This document shows positions 34,341-44,570 of a stretch of DNA of 64,000 bases, one piece after another; within the stretch, counting starts at the first letter, position 1, and each line of letters begins with the position of its first letter. Under the pieces are notes generated by a model. The model was not told where the DNA came from. It made no database searches and saw only the letters and a list, made by a program, of their open reading frames with translations. A program made the position numbers and the translations under genes. Origin of the DNA: Microtetraspora niveoalba (lineage in GTDB: Bacteria > Actinomycetota > Actinomycetes > Streptosporangiales > Streptosporangiaceae). Where the stretch lies: the NCBI RefSeq assembly GCF_001570405.1, contig NZ_BBYM01000028.1:60629-124628 (forward strand). Direction: 5' to 3'.

Positions 34341-34898
34341 TTACTCGCCGCCGTAGACATGCGGTGCGAGAGTGCCGATGAACGGAAGGTTGCGGTATCG
34401 CTCCGCGTAGTCGAGCCCGTAACCGATCACGAACTCGTTGGGAATGTCGAACCCGACATACTTCACGTCAATCGGCACCTTGACCGCGTCCGGCTTGCGA
34501 AGCAGCGCGCAGATCTCCAGCGAGGCCGGGTTACGCGACTTCAAATTGTTCATGAGCCAGGAGAGCGTGAGTCCCGAGTCGATGATGTCCTCGACGACGA
34601 TCACGTGGCGGCCCGCGATGTCGGTGTCCAGGTCCTTCAGCACCCGCACCACACCGGACGACCTGGTGCCCGCGCCGTACGAGGACACCGCCATCCAGTC
34701 CATCTGCACGGGGACGTGCAACGCCCTCGCCAGGTCGGCCATGACCATGACCGCCCCTTTCAGGACGCCGACGATCAGCAGGTCCTTACCGTCGTAGTCG
34801 GCGTCGATCTGGCCGGAAAGCTCCTTGATCTTGGCTTGAAGCTCGTGTTCCGGAATGAGGACGCTCAAAAGGTCCTTGCCCATGTCGGCTGCATCCAC
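34341..34898 (-). CDS. hpt: Hypoxanthine phosphoribosyltransferase
   Basis: A 185-residue purine-salvage enzyme transferring ribose-5-phosphate from PRPP to hypoxanthine or guanine. [16 protein letters not shown] (PPi loop), [11 protein letters not shown] (flexible loop) and the PRPP motif [14 protein letters not shown] are present, with [20 protein letters not shown] at the base site. GTG at 34898 preceded by AAGGA. It lies 11 bp after tilS, the widely conserved tilS-hpt-ftsH order. Confidence 0.97.
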   Translation of the reverse strand: MDAADMGKDLLSVLIPEHELQAKIKELSGQIDADYDGKDLLIVGVLKGAVMVMADLARALHVPVQMDWMAVSSYGAGTRSSGVVRVLKDLDTDIAGRHVIVVEDIIDSGLTLSWLMNNLKSRNPASLEICALLRKPDAVKVPIDVKYVGFDIPNEFVIGYGLDYAERYRNLPFIGTLAPHVYGGE

Positions 34899-34909
34899 CT
34901 GCGGATTCC

Positions 34910-35896
34910 TTACGCGAGGTTGTTCCCTGTAGCGAATATCAGGGTGCCACAGCGCCGGACCGCTCCCACCCCCCCGGGTAGATCCACGCGCTTCTGCCCC
35001 CTCCAGGCCGTCAGCAGCCGCTCCACCTCGTCGATGTGCGCGGCGGCCAGCGCGGACGCGGGCGCGCCCGCCTCGACGGCCGCCCGCCGGATCACCCGCC
35101 GCCGCACCGCGCCCGGGGCCTTCTCCAGCACGGCCACGGCCAGCCCCGCGCCCGGTCCCGTACGCGACTCGGCGTACAGGGCGTCCGCCCACTCGTCCAG
35201 GGCGTCGGCGTCGTCTCGGCACAGGCGCGCGGTGCGGGCGAGCGCCTCCGCGACCCCCGGCCCGAGCGCCGCCTCCAGGACGGGCATGACGTCGTGCCTG
35301 ACCCGGACCCGGGTGAAGACGGGATCGTCGTTGTGCGGGTCGTGCCACGGCTCCAGCCCGAGGGCCGCGCACGCCTCCTCGGTCCTCGCGCGCCCCAGGC
35401 CGAGGAGGGGCCTGCGGTACACCCCGGAGACCGGCGCCATCCCGGAGAGCGAGCGGGTGCCGCTGCCGCGGGCCAGCCGCAGCAACACGGTCTCCGCCTG
35501 GTCGTTCCGCGTGTGCCCCAGCAGCACCGCCGCCGCCCCGAGCCGCCGGGCCTCCTCCGAGAGCGCCGCGTAGCGGGCGTCGCGCGCCGCCGCCTCCGGC
35601 CCGCCCACGCGGCCCACGGTGACGGGCAGGACGACGGCCGGGTCGAGGCCGAGCCGGGGCGCGAGCCGTACGAGGTCGTGGGCGCGGGACGCGGAGCCCT
35701 CCTGAAGGCCGTGGTCGACGGTCAGCAGCCCCGCGCGCAGGCCCATGCGCGGCGCGGAGAAGCCGAGCGCCGCCGCGAGGGCGAGCGAGTCCGCGCCGCC
35801 GCTGCACGCGACCAGCACGAGCGCCTCTCGGGGCAGGTCGGCGAGCGACAGCCGTACGGCACGGCGGACGTCGGCGACGGCGGGATGGGGGCCCAT
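34910..35896 (-). CDS. tilS: tRNA(Ile)-lysidine synthetase
   Basis: A 328-residue PP-loop ATPase that attaches lysine to C34 of the CAU-anticodon tRNA-Ile, changing it to read AUA. The ATP motif is [12 protein letters not shown] (30-41); [33 protein letters not shown] and the [21 protein letters not shown] block are typical. It lacks a large C-terminal domain, as is usual in actinobacteria. Confidence 0.96.
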   Translation of the reverse strand: MGPHPAVADVRRAVRLSLADLPREALVLVACSGGADSLALAAALGFSAPRMGLRAGLLTVDHGLQEGSASRAHDLVRLAPRLGLDPAVVLPVTVGRVGGPEAAARDARYAALSEEARRLGAAAVLLGHTRNDQAETVLLRLARGSGTRSLSGMAPVSGVYRRPLLGLGRARTEEACAALGLEPWHDPHNDDPVFTRVRVRHDVMPVLEAALGPGVAEALARTARLCRDDADALDEWADALYAESRTGPGAGLAVAVLEKAPGAVRRRVIRRAAVEAGAPASALAAAHIDEVERLLTAWRGQKRVDLPGGVGAVRRCGTLIFATGNNLA

Positions 35897-36101
35897 GAGG
35901 CCATTGTGTCCGCCCGCCAGCCGGACGGGGAAAACGCGGCCGCCACCGGGCGGCGGCGCCGCGCGCCCGTACGGCGCGGGCCCGGTCAGGCGGCCGTAGC
36001 CGTTCCCGTGAAGCGGTCCGTGCGTGCCCTCGCGGCTCGACGCCGCTCAGGCGGCCGTCGCGGTCCCGTGGCGGTGCCGCGCGCCCGTACGGTGTGCCCC
36101 G

Positions 36102-37241
36102 TCAGTCCCCGGGCCCGCCGGTCCCCCCGTTCGCCGAGGGGTCGCCGTGAGACGGATCGCCGGGCGCGGAGTCCCCGGGGGAGGAGTCGAGTGAGCGGGT
36201 GCCGAGGACGCGGCCCATCCACGCGTGGGGGTCGGTGATCTCGTCCTTGGTCGGCAGCGTGTCGGGGGACGTCCAGACCCGGTTGAAGCCGTCCATCCCG
36301 GCCGCCTCGACGACGGTGCGGACGAAGTGGGCCCCCTCGGCGTACTGCTTCATCTTGAGCTCGATGCCGAGCAGGCGCCGGATGAGCTGGTCGGTGCGGG
36401 AGCCGCCCTCCCTGCGACGCTGGAACCGGGACCTTATCTCGGCCACGGAGGGGACGACGGACGGGCCGACGGCGTCCATCACGTAGTCGCCGTGCCCCTC
36501 GACCAGCGTCATCACGGCGGTGACCCGGTCGAGCACGGCCTTCTGCTCGGGGGTCTGGATGGCCTCGATCAGGTTGCCGTCGCCTCCCCTGATGGCGTCG
36601 GCGACCGCGTCGGAGGCGGCGCGCAGCCGTTCGAGCAGGGTCGTCAGGTCCATGTCGGACGCGAGCAGGAACTCGGTCATCTGGGTGCGGACGTACTCGC
36701 GGAGCCAGGGGACGCCGGTGAACTGCACGCGGTGGGTCTCCTCGTGGAGGCAGACCCAGAGGCGGAAGTCGCGGGCGTTGACGCCCATCTCGCGCTCGGT
36801 GTGCACGATGTTGGGCGCGACCAGGGTGAGCCGCCCGGTGGGGGCGCGGCCGTCGGGGTCGGGCGGGAGGAACAGCTCGTACTGCCCGAGCACCCGGGAC
36901 GCGAGGAACGCCAGGACGGCGCCCACCTCCACGCCGGTGATGCGGGAGCCGACCGCGCCGACGATCGCCGGCACGCTGGACATCTTCTGGGTGAGCGGCT
37001 CGAAGACGACCCGGAACCCGTCGACGTTCGCGCGGATCCATCCCGGCCGGTCGACGATGGTCGCGGCTTCCGGCGGGGCGGAGTCGATGCGGGTGAACTC
37101 CCGCACGTGTCCCTCGGCCTCGCGGGACAGCCGCCTCAGCTCGGCGACCGCCTGTCTGGCCTCTTCCCGGCTCACCTGTGGCCCCGGGCGCACCAGGCGC
37201 ACTCCGGTCGCGACGGCCAGATCCCAGTCGATCACCTGCAT
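36102..37241 (-). CDS. Zinc-dependent metalloprotease of the DUF2342 (F420-associated) family
   Basis: A 379-residue protein with a zincin site HEETHRVQF and the downstream EGHGDYVMDAVGP glutamate, plus IDWDLAVATGVRLVRPGP at the N-terminus. This family (TIGR03624/TIGR03883) is found in actinobacteria, commonly beside dacB and tilS, and was first noted through co-occurrence with coenzyme F420. Substrate unknown. Start at 37241 is preferred over one three codons upstream. It ends in a Gly/Asp/Ser-rich tail. The 205-bp spacer towards tilS has a repeated GGCGGCCGT/CCCGTACGG pattern only. Confidence 0.88.
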   Translation of the reverse strand: MQVIDWDLAVATGVRLVRPGPQVSREEARQAVAELRRLSREAEGHVREFTRIDSAPPEAATIVDRPGWIRANVDGFRVVFEPLTQKMSSVPAIVGAVGSRITGVEVGAVLAFLASRVLGQYELFLPPDPDGRAPTGRLTLVAPNIVHTEREMGVNARDFRLWVCLHEETHRVQFTGVPWLREYVRTQMTEFLLASDMDLTTLLERLRAASDAVADAIRGGDGNLIEAIQTPEQKAVLDRVTAVMTLVEGHGDYVMDAVGPSVVPSVAEIRSRFQRRREGGSRTDQLIRRLLGIELKMKQYAEGAHFVRTVVEAAGMDGFNRVWTSPDTLPTKDEITDPHAWMGRVLGTRSLDSSPGDSAPGDPSHGDPSANGGTGGPGD

Positions 37242-37302
37242 ACTCACCACCGTACGTTCTCCTCCCTCCCTCCGCGCGCGAGGGACGCGTGCGCCCCTTC
37301 CC

Positions 37303-38682
37303 TCAGCTTTGGGAGACGATCGTGGCGAGGCGGTCGAGAGCGGCCACGGCGGCGGTGGGGTCGGGCACGTCGTCGGCCATGAAGGCGAAGGCGAGGAGCC
37401 GACCGTCGGCGGTGTAGGCGACGCCGGCGAGGGTGTTCACGCCGTTGAGCGTGCCAGTCTTGGCCCGGACCAGCCCGCGGCCCGGCCTGGAGCCGGAGTC
37501 GTCGTACCGGTTGTGCAGGGTGCCGGTGAACCCGGCGATGGGCAGCCCGGTGACCAGGGAGTGCAGGTCGCGGTTGGCCGGCAGCACCGAGGCGGCGAGC
37601 AGGCGGGCGAGCGCGGTGGGGGTGATGCGGTTCTTGATGGAGAGGCCGCTGCCGTCGGTGATCGTGATGTCCTTGTCGAGGCCGAGCCTGCCGAGGACGC
37701 GGTGGACCGCCGCGGCCTGCCCGGGGAAGGTGTGCGGCAGCCCCTCCTTGATCGCGACCTGGCGGGCGAGCGCCTCGGCGAGGTCGTTGTCGCTCATCGT
37801 GAGCATGCGCTCCACCAGCGCGTAGACGGGAGCCGACTCGACCCGGGCGAGTTCCTTCGCCGTCTGCCCGGCGGTGACGGGCTTGATGTTCTTGTCGACC
37901 TTGATGCCGTTCTTCATCAGGAGCGACGCGAAGGCGGCGGCGGCCGCGCGCGGTGGGTCGGGTACGCGGGCACTCTGGCCGGGCGCGACCCTGCCCTCGT
38001 CGATGGCGAGCGCGGTGACGGGCGAGGCGCTGCCCTCCGGCACGTACGTGGGCTTCCACCCGGGCGGGGTCACCGGCCCCTCGAAGAGGGAGTCGTCGTA
38101 TCCCAGGGTGACGGTCGTGATCTTGGCCGCCTTGAGGGCCTTGGCCGTACGGGAGGCCAGGGTGGCGAGCGAGGCGGGCCGGGGATAGAGGTCGCGGGAC
38201 TCCTTCGGCCCCGCGAGTGTGGGATCGCCGCCGCCGACGAGGACGATGGAGTTCTTCGCCGCGCCGGTGACGACCTTGGTGGCGAAGGTCGCGTCCGGGC
38301 CGACGGAGGCGAGGACGGCGACCGCGGTGACGATCTTGGTGGTGGACGCCGGCGTGAGCGCGACCTCCGCGCGGCCGTCGAAGAGCGCGGCGCCGGTCTC
38401 GGCGTCGAGCACGACGCCGCCGGAACTGCGGCCGAGCGCGGAGTCACCCAGCGCGCGGGTGAGCCGGGCTGTCAAAGTACCCTTAGCGGGAAGAGGCGCG
38501 TCCCCAACCGCGGCCAGAACCGCGCCGGCGGTGATGATGGGGGTGGGGGTCGGTTTCGGTGACGCGATCGGAGCCGACGGTGTGCCGGCGATCTTGGTGA
38601 TCACATGGACGCCTGCGGCGACGGCGAACACCTGCAATAGGGCGAGGGTGACTAACAACACCCATCGCTCGCGTCGCACCAT
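37303..38682 (-). CDS. dacB: D-alanyl-D-alanine carboxypeptidase/endopeptidase (PBP4, S13)
   Basis: A 459-residue exported penicillin-binding protein that trims or cuts peptidoglycan cross-links. An N-terminal signal anchor (about 8-26) and Pro/Thr linker precede the catalytic domain: active Ser in PASTTK (Ser113, Lys116), SDN in [12 protein letters not shown], and KTG in [10 protein letters not shown]. The inserted domain between SxxK and SDN marks PBP4. It is divergent from ppa. Confidence 0.95.
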   Translation of the reverse strand: MVRRERWVLLVTLALLQVFAVAAGVHVITKIAGTPSAPIASPKPTPTPIITAGAVLAAVGDAPLPAKGTLTARLTRALGDSALGRSSGGVVLDAETGAALFDGRAEVALTPASTTKIVTAVAVLASVGPDATFATKVVTGAAKNSIVLVGGGDPTLAGPKESRDLYPRPASLATLASRTAKALKAAKITTVTLGYDDSLFEGPVTPPGWKPTYVPEGSASPVTALAIDEGRVAPGQSARVPDPPRAAAAAFASLLMKNGIKVDKNIKPVTAGQTAKELARVESAPVYALVERMLTMSDNDLAEALARQVAIKEGLPHTFPGQAAAVHRVLGRLGLDKDITITDGSGLSIKNRITPTALARLLAASVLPANRDLHSLVTGLPIAGFTGTLHNRYDDSGSRPGRGLVRAKTGTLNGVNTLAGVAYTADGRLLAFAFMADDVPDPTAAVAALDRLATIVSQS

Positions 38683-38770
38683 GTCACCTCTTGTCGCGCC
38701 AAATGGGATATACGCCTACGAGACATTAACGCCCCCGGGATGCCGGGAGAGCTTGAGTGGAGGAACCGTA

Positions 38771-39268
38771 GTGGAGTTCGACGTTGTCGTTGAGATTCCC
38801 AAGGGGCAACGGAACAAGTACGAGGTGGACCACGAGACCGGTCGCATCCGACTGGATCGTCTGCTGTTCACGTCCACCCAGTACCCCGCCGACTACGGCT
38901 TCATCGAGAACACCCTGGGCGAGGACGGCGACCCGCTGGACGCGCTCGTCCTGCTCCAGGAGCCGACCTTCCCCGGCTGCCTGATCAAGTGCCGCGCGGT
39001 CGGCATGTTCCGCATGACCGACGAGAAGGGCGGCGACGACAAGGTCCTGTGCGTACCCGCCACCGATCCGCGCATGGAGCACATCCGCGACATCCACCAC
39101 GTCGCCGAGTTCGACCGGCTGGAGATCCAGCACTTCTTCGAGGTCTACAAGGACCTCGAGCCCGGCAAGTCGGTCGAGGGCGCCAACTGGGTGGGGCGGG
39201 TCGAGGCCGAGGCCGAGATCACCAACTCAGTGAAGCGGTTCCAGGAGCAGGGCCACGACCACGCCTGA
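38771..39268 (+). CDS. ppa: Inorganic pyrophosphatase
   Basis: A 165-residue family I soluble pyrophosphatase. [23 protein letters not shown] opens the barrel; the catalytic signature is [12 protein letters not shown] (acidic triad) with [11 protein letters not shown] upstream. It hydrolyses PPi made in biosynthesis. GTG start with GGAGG upstream. The stop abuts the NlpC/P60 stop through a shared TGATCA. Confidence 0.97.
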   Translation: MEFDVVVEIPKGQRNKYEVDHETGRIRLDRLLFTSTQYPADYGFIENTLGEDGDPLDALVLLQEPTFPGCLIKCRAVGMFRMTDEKGGDDKVLCVPATDPRMEHIRDIHHVAEFDRLEIQHFFEVYKDLEPGKSVEGANWVGRVEAEAEITNSVKRFQEQGHDHA

Positions 39269-40429
39269 TCAGGTCGGCCTGGTGGCCCCGACGAGGTCGG
39301 GACGCCAGATGGGCGCGATGCGGACCACGTCCCCCGTCTGGGGGGCGTGGACCATCAACCCCCGGCCGATGTAGAGGCCGACGTGGTGGATCGTCCCGGG
39401 ATCGCTGGTGACCCTTCCGAAGAAGACCAGGTCACCGGGTTGAAGCTGTTCGACCGGGACGTGCGGCCCGGACTGCCACTGCGTGCCGGTCCAGTGGTCG
39501 AGATCGATTCCCGCGCGCTCCCACGCGCGCATCGTCAGCCCGGAGCAGTCGAAGCTGCCGGGCCCCGCCGCCGCCCAGACGTACGGCTTGCCGAGCTGCT
39601 GGAGCGCCCAGGTCGCCGCGACTCCGCCGGGTCCGGCCACCCCGGTGGCCGCCCAGGCCGGGGCCTTCAACGCCGCGCGCGTGCTCATGGTCCGCAGCCG
39701 GGACTGCCTGCGCTCCTCGCGGGCCTGCCGTAAACGCTCGACACGGGAGCGGGCGGCGTCGAGGCGCCGCGTGATCTCCTCGGTCGCCTGTTCGATCTCC
39801 GCCATCTGCCGCTCCTGCTCGGCCACCGCAGCGGCCGCCGCCTCCTTGGCCAGCCTGGCCTGCTCGGCCTGCTCGGCCTGCTCGGTGTACGCGCTGGCGG
39901 CCTGGGTGCGCACGATGTCGAGCACCGTCTCGGTGTCGGTCAGGTTCTGCATGCTCGCGGCCTGCTGGCTGCCGAGCTGGCTCAGCATGTCGGCCTGCTG
40001 CATGAAGCCGTTGAACCCGTCCCCCGTCAGCATGGCGAGCCCCATGTCGCTGACGCTGAGGTTCGCGTAGCGCTGCGCGGCCACCGCCGCGACCGGTTTG
40101 CGGGCCTCCTCGACCTCGCCCCGCGCCTGCTCCAACCTCTCCGTCACCTGGTCGTACGCCTCTTCGGCGGAACGCAGCATGACGAGCCGCCCGTTGTACG
40201 CCTCGACGAGGCGCTCGACATCGGCGTTCAGCTCGGCCAGGCGGGCCTTCGCGGCGGCGTAGTCGGCCTGGGCCCGGCCGAGCTCCTGTGCACGGGCGCG
40301 CACCTGCTCACGCGCGTCGGCGATCTTTCCGGCCGGCCCTCCCGGGTCGGCGCCCGCCGGAACGGCGAGAGTGAGAATGAGCCCGCAAGCGAGCCCGGCG
40401 ATATGCCCGGATGCCATGCGGAGTGGCAT
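39269..40429 (-). CDS. Secreted NlpC/P60 endopeptidase, RipC-like
   Basis: A 386-residue exported wall hydrolase with a signal peptide (HIAGLACGLILTLAVPAGA), a long coiled coil (about 35-235, EQ/AEQAEQA-rich) and a C-terminal NlpC/P60 domain: catalytic Cys in FDCSGLTM, HHVGLYIGRG, LMVHAPQTGDVV. It is a paralogue of the 14.4-kb gene, with the same end sequence, but its leader has no c-di-AMP riboswitch. GGAAGGGG precedes the ATG. So the pair is split between c-di-AMP-controlled and independent expression. Confidence 0.93.
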   Translation of the reverse strand: MPLRMASGHIAGLACGLILTLAVPAGADPGGPAGKIADAREQVRARAQELGRAQADYAAAKARLAELNADVERLVEAYNGRLVMLRSAEEAYDQVTERLEQARGEVEEARKPVAAVAAQRYANLSVSDMGLAMLTGDGFNGFMQQADMLSQLGSQQAASMQNLTDTETVLDIVRTQAASAYTEQAEQAEQARLAKEAAAAAVAEQERQMAEIEQATEEITRRLDAARSRVERLRQAREERRQSRLRTMSTRAALKAPAWAATGVAGPGGVAATWALQQLGKPYVWAAAGPGSFDCSGLTMRAWERAGIDLDHWTGTQWQSGPHVPVEQLQPGDLVFFGRVTSDPGTIHHVGLYIGRGLMVHAPQTGDVVRIAPIWRPDLVGATRPT

Positions 40430-40618
40430 GCTTACCCCTTCCGTTTCACCACTCCCAGACTCCCCGAGAATAACTCTGCGTACACAATAGGCTCACCGAG
40501 CGTAATGTCCGTGAGCCGGAAATTCTCGACGGCATTCTCGGGCAATTCCGGCCGAGGCCGGAGGGCACGGATAAAGGGGCGCTTTATCGCTTTGTTGGGA
40601 TAACGACCGCGGAAGTGA

Positions 40619-42328
40619 CTATCCGGCGAGTGTCGGTTCCGCGGGAGCCGGAGCGGCGGGTGAGACGTCCCGGGAGGAACCGCCCCGGGAGGAACCGTCC
40701 CGGGAGGAACCGTCCCGGGAGGAACCGTCCCGGCCGGCGGCGTCCCCGGCTCCGGGGTCCTGGTCACGGCCCCGCGGGCGTTCCCCGGCCGTCGGCCGTA
40801 CGGGCTCCTCCGGGATGGCGGACCGGGCGGGACGCGGCGGCACCGACCTGGCGGGGCGCGGCGGCGGCGCGGACCGGGCGGCGGAGGGCGCGGCCGAGGC
40901 GGCGGGAGTGGGAGTGGGGCTCGCCGTCGCGGTACGGCTGGGGGTCGGCGACGGCGAGCTGTCGGGCGGGCAGCTTCGCTGCGGGCGGGGATGGTGGTGC
41001 TGGTGCTCCCGGCCCGGGTCTCCGGAGCCGGGGGGATCGGCGGGCGTCTCCGGGCCTGACGGCTCCGGCAGCGGGGACACGTCGCCGGACGGGCTTTCCG
41101 ACGGCTCGGCGGACGGGGTCTGCGAGTGCGACGGCCGCGGCGTCGGCGTCGTCCTGGACGGGGAGCCGGAGGGCGAGGGTGTGCCCGCATCTCCCGGACC
41201 CGCGTCCGGGCTGGTCCGCATGACCGGCCACTCCGCGTCGTCGCGGACACCGGCGGGGCGGGCAGGGTCGGGGCCGCGGTCGAGGATCGGGGTGAGGATC
41301 ATCCGCCGGTCGCGGGGAGTGGCCTTCCACGGCACCGTCAGACCAGGCGGGTCGCCCGCGGCGGGAAAGGCGTCCGACGCGATGCCGACGATCCGGTCCT
41401 CCGGCCGCCCGGCGAACTGGTTGAACGAGAACAGCACGAGGCCGACCGCCGCCACGGTCGCCAGCGCCCCGCCGAACGCGCGCGGCCAGGCGCGCCCGGC
41501 GCCGCCCGCGGGGAACCCGGCGGAGGTGAGCCGCCCCACCCGTTTGGCGACGTACCGGCGGTAGGCGACCAGCTCGGGGTCGGCGAAGCAGCTCATCACC
41601 CGGACGCGCACGGTGTCCGGCAGGGTCGCCTCCGGGAGCAGACCGAAGACCTTGGCCAGCGAGACGTGCCGTACGCGATGGGCCGCGCAGGTCTCGCAGC
41701 GGGCGAGATGGCGCGAGATCCGATCGCGGGTCTCGGCGGTCAGCTCTCCGGCGAACCCGGTGAGGATCTTCGCGCGGCGCGGGCAGTCGTAGGGCCCCTT
41801 CCTCGCGAGGATCTCGACGGTGACCGCGTCGCTGAGGCGCTCGGTCGCGGCCTCCTGGAGGCCGTCGGCGTAGCGCTGGCCCGTGCCGAGGACCGTCGCG
41901 AGGTCGGCGCCGGTCAGCGCGTGCCTGCTCGCGAGCTCGAGGACCTCGCGGTCCTCGGGGGCGAGGCCGCGGGTGGCGTGCCAGGCGACGACGCGCAGCT
42001 CCGCGTCGGCGGGATCGGAGAGCTGGGGCACGAGCACGGTGGAGAGGTCGGTGCCCTGCGACTCCGCGCCCTGCGGCGTGCGGCGGCGCAGGCACTCGCC
42101 CCTGGCCAGGGTGTAGAGCCAGACGCGGAACCGCCCGGGATCCGCCAGCGAGCCGACCAGCGCCTCCGCGGCGATCAGCGTGTCACGCAGGGCGACCTGC
42201 GCGCTGTCCGGACCGCCGAGCATGACGAGGCAGTATCGGTAGATCGCTTGGGCATACGTGTCGTACAGCGCGGCCAGCGCATCGGGGTCCCGAGCGCGCA
42301 ACGCCTCGACCAGCACGCGGTCATCCAT
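40619..42328 (-). CDS. Sigma-70-like protein fused to zinc finger, membrane span and Ser/Pro tail
   Basis: A 569-residue multidomain protein. Residues 1-170 resemble an ECF sigma factor (DPDALAALYDTYAQAIYRYC as region 2; LAPEDREVLELASRHALTGADLATVL as a weak region 4). An anti-sigma zinc-finger motif HLARCETC (His207, Cys211, Cys214) follows, then a membrane span (284-303) and a long exported Pro/Ser/Arg tail ending in RDGSS repeats. Sigma-zinc finger-TM fusions are known in actinobacterial groups such as ECF52. So the regulator carries its own membrane anchor and probable inhibitor. Region 4 is divergent; it may not bind -35 elements normally. Confidence 0.82.
   Translation of the reverse strand: MDDRVLVEALRARDPDALAALYDTYAQAIYRYCLVMLGGPDSAQVALRDTLIAAEALVGSLADPGRFRVWLYTLARGECLRRRTPQGAESQGTDLSTVLVPQLSDPADAELRVVAWHATRGLAPEDREVLELASRHALTGADLATVLGTGQRYADGLQEAATERLSDAVTVEILARKGPYDCPRRAKILTGFAGELTAETRDRISRHLARCETCAAHRVRHVSLAKVFGLLPEATLPDTVRVRVMSCFADPELVAYRRYVAKRVGRLTSAGFPAGGAGRAWPRAFGGALATVAAVGLVLFSFNQFAGRPEDRIVGIASDAFPAAGDPPGLTVPWKATPRDRRMILTPILDRGPDPARPAGVRDDAEWPVMRTSPDAGPGDAGTPSPSGSPSRTTPTPRPSHSQTPSAEPSESPSGDVSPLPEPSGPETPADPPGSGDPGREHQHHHPRPQRSCPPDSSPSPTPSRTATASPTPTPAASAAPSAARSAPPPRPARSVPPRPARSAIPEEPVRPTAGERPRGRDQDPGAGDAAGRDGSSRDGSSRDGSSRGGSSRDVSPAAPAPAEPTLAG
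40669..40733. repeat. 15-bp coding tandem repeat
   Basis: The unit CCCGGGAGGAACCGT is repeated just over four times with one base change. It encodes the RDGSS repeats at the end of the sigma-fusion protein. The unit is a multiple of three, so copy changes keep the frame. Confidence 0.9.
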
Positions 42329-42508
42329 GTGACCGAGAGTAAATGATTAATAACTAGCAGTTCTACCGATTCCACAGAACGAGAGCAAATGATATTGGCG
42401 CCCCCATCTCATACAATGGGATTCGTCTTGTGTGCGCTTGATCCGTACCGCTCCCGATTCATCCCAGGCCATTCGCGTGTTTTGCGCGATATGTAGCGAT
42501 AAACCTCG

Positions 42509-43609
42509 CTAGACCGACGAAAGGTGCAACCCGGCACCGGCGCAGCCTTCGAGCAGGGCGTCCAGGCCGAACGCCTCGACGGGCCCGAGCGCCCCCGCCC
42601 CCTTCACCCCGTCGGCCAGCGCGGTGGTCGCCGCCCACGCCAGGATCCGCGCCGTGAAGTCGTACGGGTCGCCCCCGTCGAGCTGCACCGACGACAGCAG
42701 CCTGCCGTCCTTGTCGTACGCCTCCGCGACCGTCTGGGAGGAGATGCCGGGATCCGCGGCCCTGCCGCGGTTGCCGAGCCGGATCACCCGGTCGGCCATC
42801 GCCTCGGTGACCCGCCTGGCCCCGGGCAACGCGGCCAGCACCGGCGTCGCCCTGGCCAGCACCCCCGCCGCCCGGGTCAGGCCGCCGAGCCAGCCCAGGT
42901 AGACGTTCACCTCGCGCAGCCCGGGAAAGGCCCTGGGCAGCGCGAAATGCTCCGAGGCGCCCATCGAGATGCCGTGGCGGCGCCGTCCGCCCACCGTGAA
43001 CTGGCGGGTACGGCCGTGCTCGCGGACGATGCGGCCCTCGCGGAAGCCGTACATCGGCTCCAGGACGACGCCGAGCGCGGAGGCCCTCGTGCCGGCGCTG
43101 GCGCGCCTGGCCATGTTGCCGCGGACGAAGTAGCCGACGTCCACCCGGGCCGCCTCGGTCCCCGCCTTGCGCAGCGCCAGCGCGGCGGCGACGTTGCCGG
43201 GCACGAAGTCGTACCCGAACGCGGTGATCAGGGCGGCCTGCCGGGTCGCGGCGGCCGGGCCGTACCGCTGGAAGATGCGCTTGATGAACGTGGGCTCGCC
43301 CGCCGAGTCGAGGTAGACCGCCCCCGCCTCGCTCGCCGCGGTGACCGCTCCCTCGCCCCACCGGGTGAAGGGGCCGACCGTGGAGATGAGGACGTCGCCG
43401 GCGTTGAGCAGGCGTTCCAGCGACTCCGACCGGCCCGCGTCGGCGACCGCGGTGGGGAGCGCCACCGGCAGCGACGCGGCGAACCCGTCCAGCCGCGTCT
43501 GGTCCCGCCCGACGAGCAGCGGCCGGGCGCCCAGCATGAGCAACGCCTGCGCCGTCAGCCTGCCGGTGAACCCGGTGGCCCCGAACAGCACGATCCGGGA
43601 GGTGGTCAT
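42509..43609 (-). CDS. Saccharopine dehydrogenase-like (trans-acting enoyl reductase) family protein
   Basis: A 366-residue NAD(P)-binding protein: IVLFGATGFTGRLTAQALL (5-23), VLISTVGPFTRWGEGAV, YLDSAGEPTF and FGYDFVPGN. Homologues include membrane-lipid or polyketide enoyl reductases and unassigned oxidoreductases. No partner gene is nearby. ATG at 43609 by match to the fold; the in-frame extension to 43696 has no family sequence. The 180 bp between this gene and the sigma fusion (42329-42508) are clearly more AT-rich and probably hold the sigma-fusion promoter. Confidence 0.83.
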   Translation of the reverse strand: MTTSRIVLFGATGFTGRLTAQALLMLGARPLLVGRDQTRLDGFAASLPVALPTAVADAGRSESLERLLNAGDVLISTVGPFTRWGEGAVTAASEAGAVYLDSAGEPTFIKRIFQRYGPAAATRQAALITAFGYDFVPGNVAAALALRKAGTEAARVDVGYFVRGNMARRASAGTRASALGVVLEPMYGFREGRIVREHGRTRQFTVGGRRRHGISMGASEHFALPRAFPGLREVNVYLGWLGGLTRAAGVLARATPVLAALPGARRVTEAMADRVIRLGNRGRAADPGISSQTVAEAYDKDGRLLSSVQLDGGDPYDFTARILAWAATTALADGVKGAGALGPVEAFGLDALLEGCAGAGLHLSSV

Positions 43610-43692
43610 GCCGTTACGGTATCCCGCCTCGGAATTCAAGATCCATAGTGGGTCCGCGCCGATCCTGGGCTCCGGGACCGTCACGATGCCTT

Positions 43693-44493
43693 TCATGGCC
43701 GCCGGTCACCGATCGGCGGATATCCGCGATCCTTGGCGAACGGCTTGGTCGTCGGCTTGGCCACGTTGACGGGGACCGTCCCGCCCGCGACCAGCTCCTC
43801 GTACGGCTTGGCGGTCGCGCCCCAGGTCCTGACCGACACGTCGGTGTCGGCGACCTTCCCCTTGACGCCGCTCGCCGTGATGACGAAACGCCGCTTCATC
43901 TCGGTGCGCACGTCGTCGACGAAGGTCGTGCCGCCGCCGAGCAGGGCGCCGGCCTCGTCGCGGAGCAGCGCCGTGACGACCAGGCTGTTCGCGGCCTTCC
44001 GGAACGGATCGCTGACGTACCCGGTGACGAGGTAGGAACCCGCCTCCAGCTTGTCCGTCGCCACGTCGGAGACCGGGAAGCGCCGGAACGCCGACGGGAT
44101 CCGTTTCACCGGACGCCACGACGCCGGGCGGTAGTCGACCTTCACGCTCGCGGGCGCGGCCTTCGCCACCGCCTGGCCGGTGAACGCCAGCGAGCGGCCG
44201 GGCGGGACGGCGTCCAGCGGCTGCTCCATGCGGAGGACCTCCTTGCCGGCGGCGTCGCGCGCGCTGATCAGAGCCACGGCGTTCTCCCCGAAGTGCCACC
44301 GGTTGGCGTTGCCCAGCACGCCCGCCCAGGTCACGACGTAGCCGTTGCTCGACTTGTCGATCGAGGAGACCTGCTCCTTCAGCGTGAGCGGGGCGAGCTG
44401 CTTCTTGTTTTCGCTCGTTTCACCACTGCACCCCGCCGCCACGACCACGACGACGAGGGCCAATGCTGCTGCCATGCGGCTGCGCTGAGTCAC
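43693..44493 (-). CDS. Putative lipoprotein, unknown function
   Basis: A 266-residue exported protein with signal peptide and lipobox (ALVVVVVAAGCSG, Cys22). The mature part is beta-rich with YVVTWAGVLGN, GRSLAFTGQAV and SVRTWGATAKPYEEL. No family recognised. It lies upstream of the oxidoreductase on the same strand with an 83-bp gap and may be separately expressed. Confidence 0.8.
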   Translation of the reverse strand: MTQRSRMAAALALVVVVVAAGCSGETSENKKQLAPLTLKEQVSSIDKSSNGYVVTWAGVLGNANRWHFGENAVALISARDAAGKEVLRMEQPLDAVPPGRSLAFTGQAVAKAAPASVKVDYRPASWRPVKRIPSAFRRFPVSDVATDKLEAGSYLVTGYVSDPFRKAANSLVVTALLRDEAGALLGGGTTFVDDVRTEMKRRFVITASGVKGKVADTDVSVRTWGATAKPYEELVAGGTVPVNVAKPTTKPFAKDRGYPPIGDRRP

Positions 44494-44570
44494 TTAGCCG
44501 TCATAACCCGGTGAATGGGACGCCACCCAACGGACACGCGCCAGCCGTACGAACTCTTTAGGATCTTCGC

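Noticed and set aside
35897..36101. A small gene between tilS and the metalloprotease
   Set aside because: The spacer consists of repeated GGCGGCC/CCCGTACGG stretches and no frame has a start with a ribosome site or natural composition.
40669..40733. Possible iteron or CRISPR array
   Set aside because: A 15-bp coding tandem repeat at the end of the sigma-fusion gene; no spacers.
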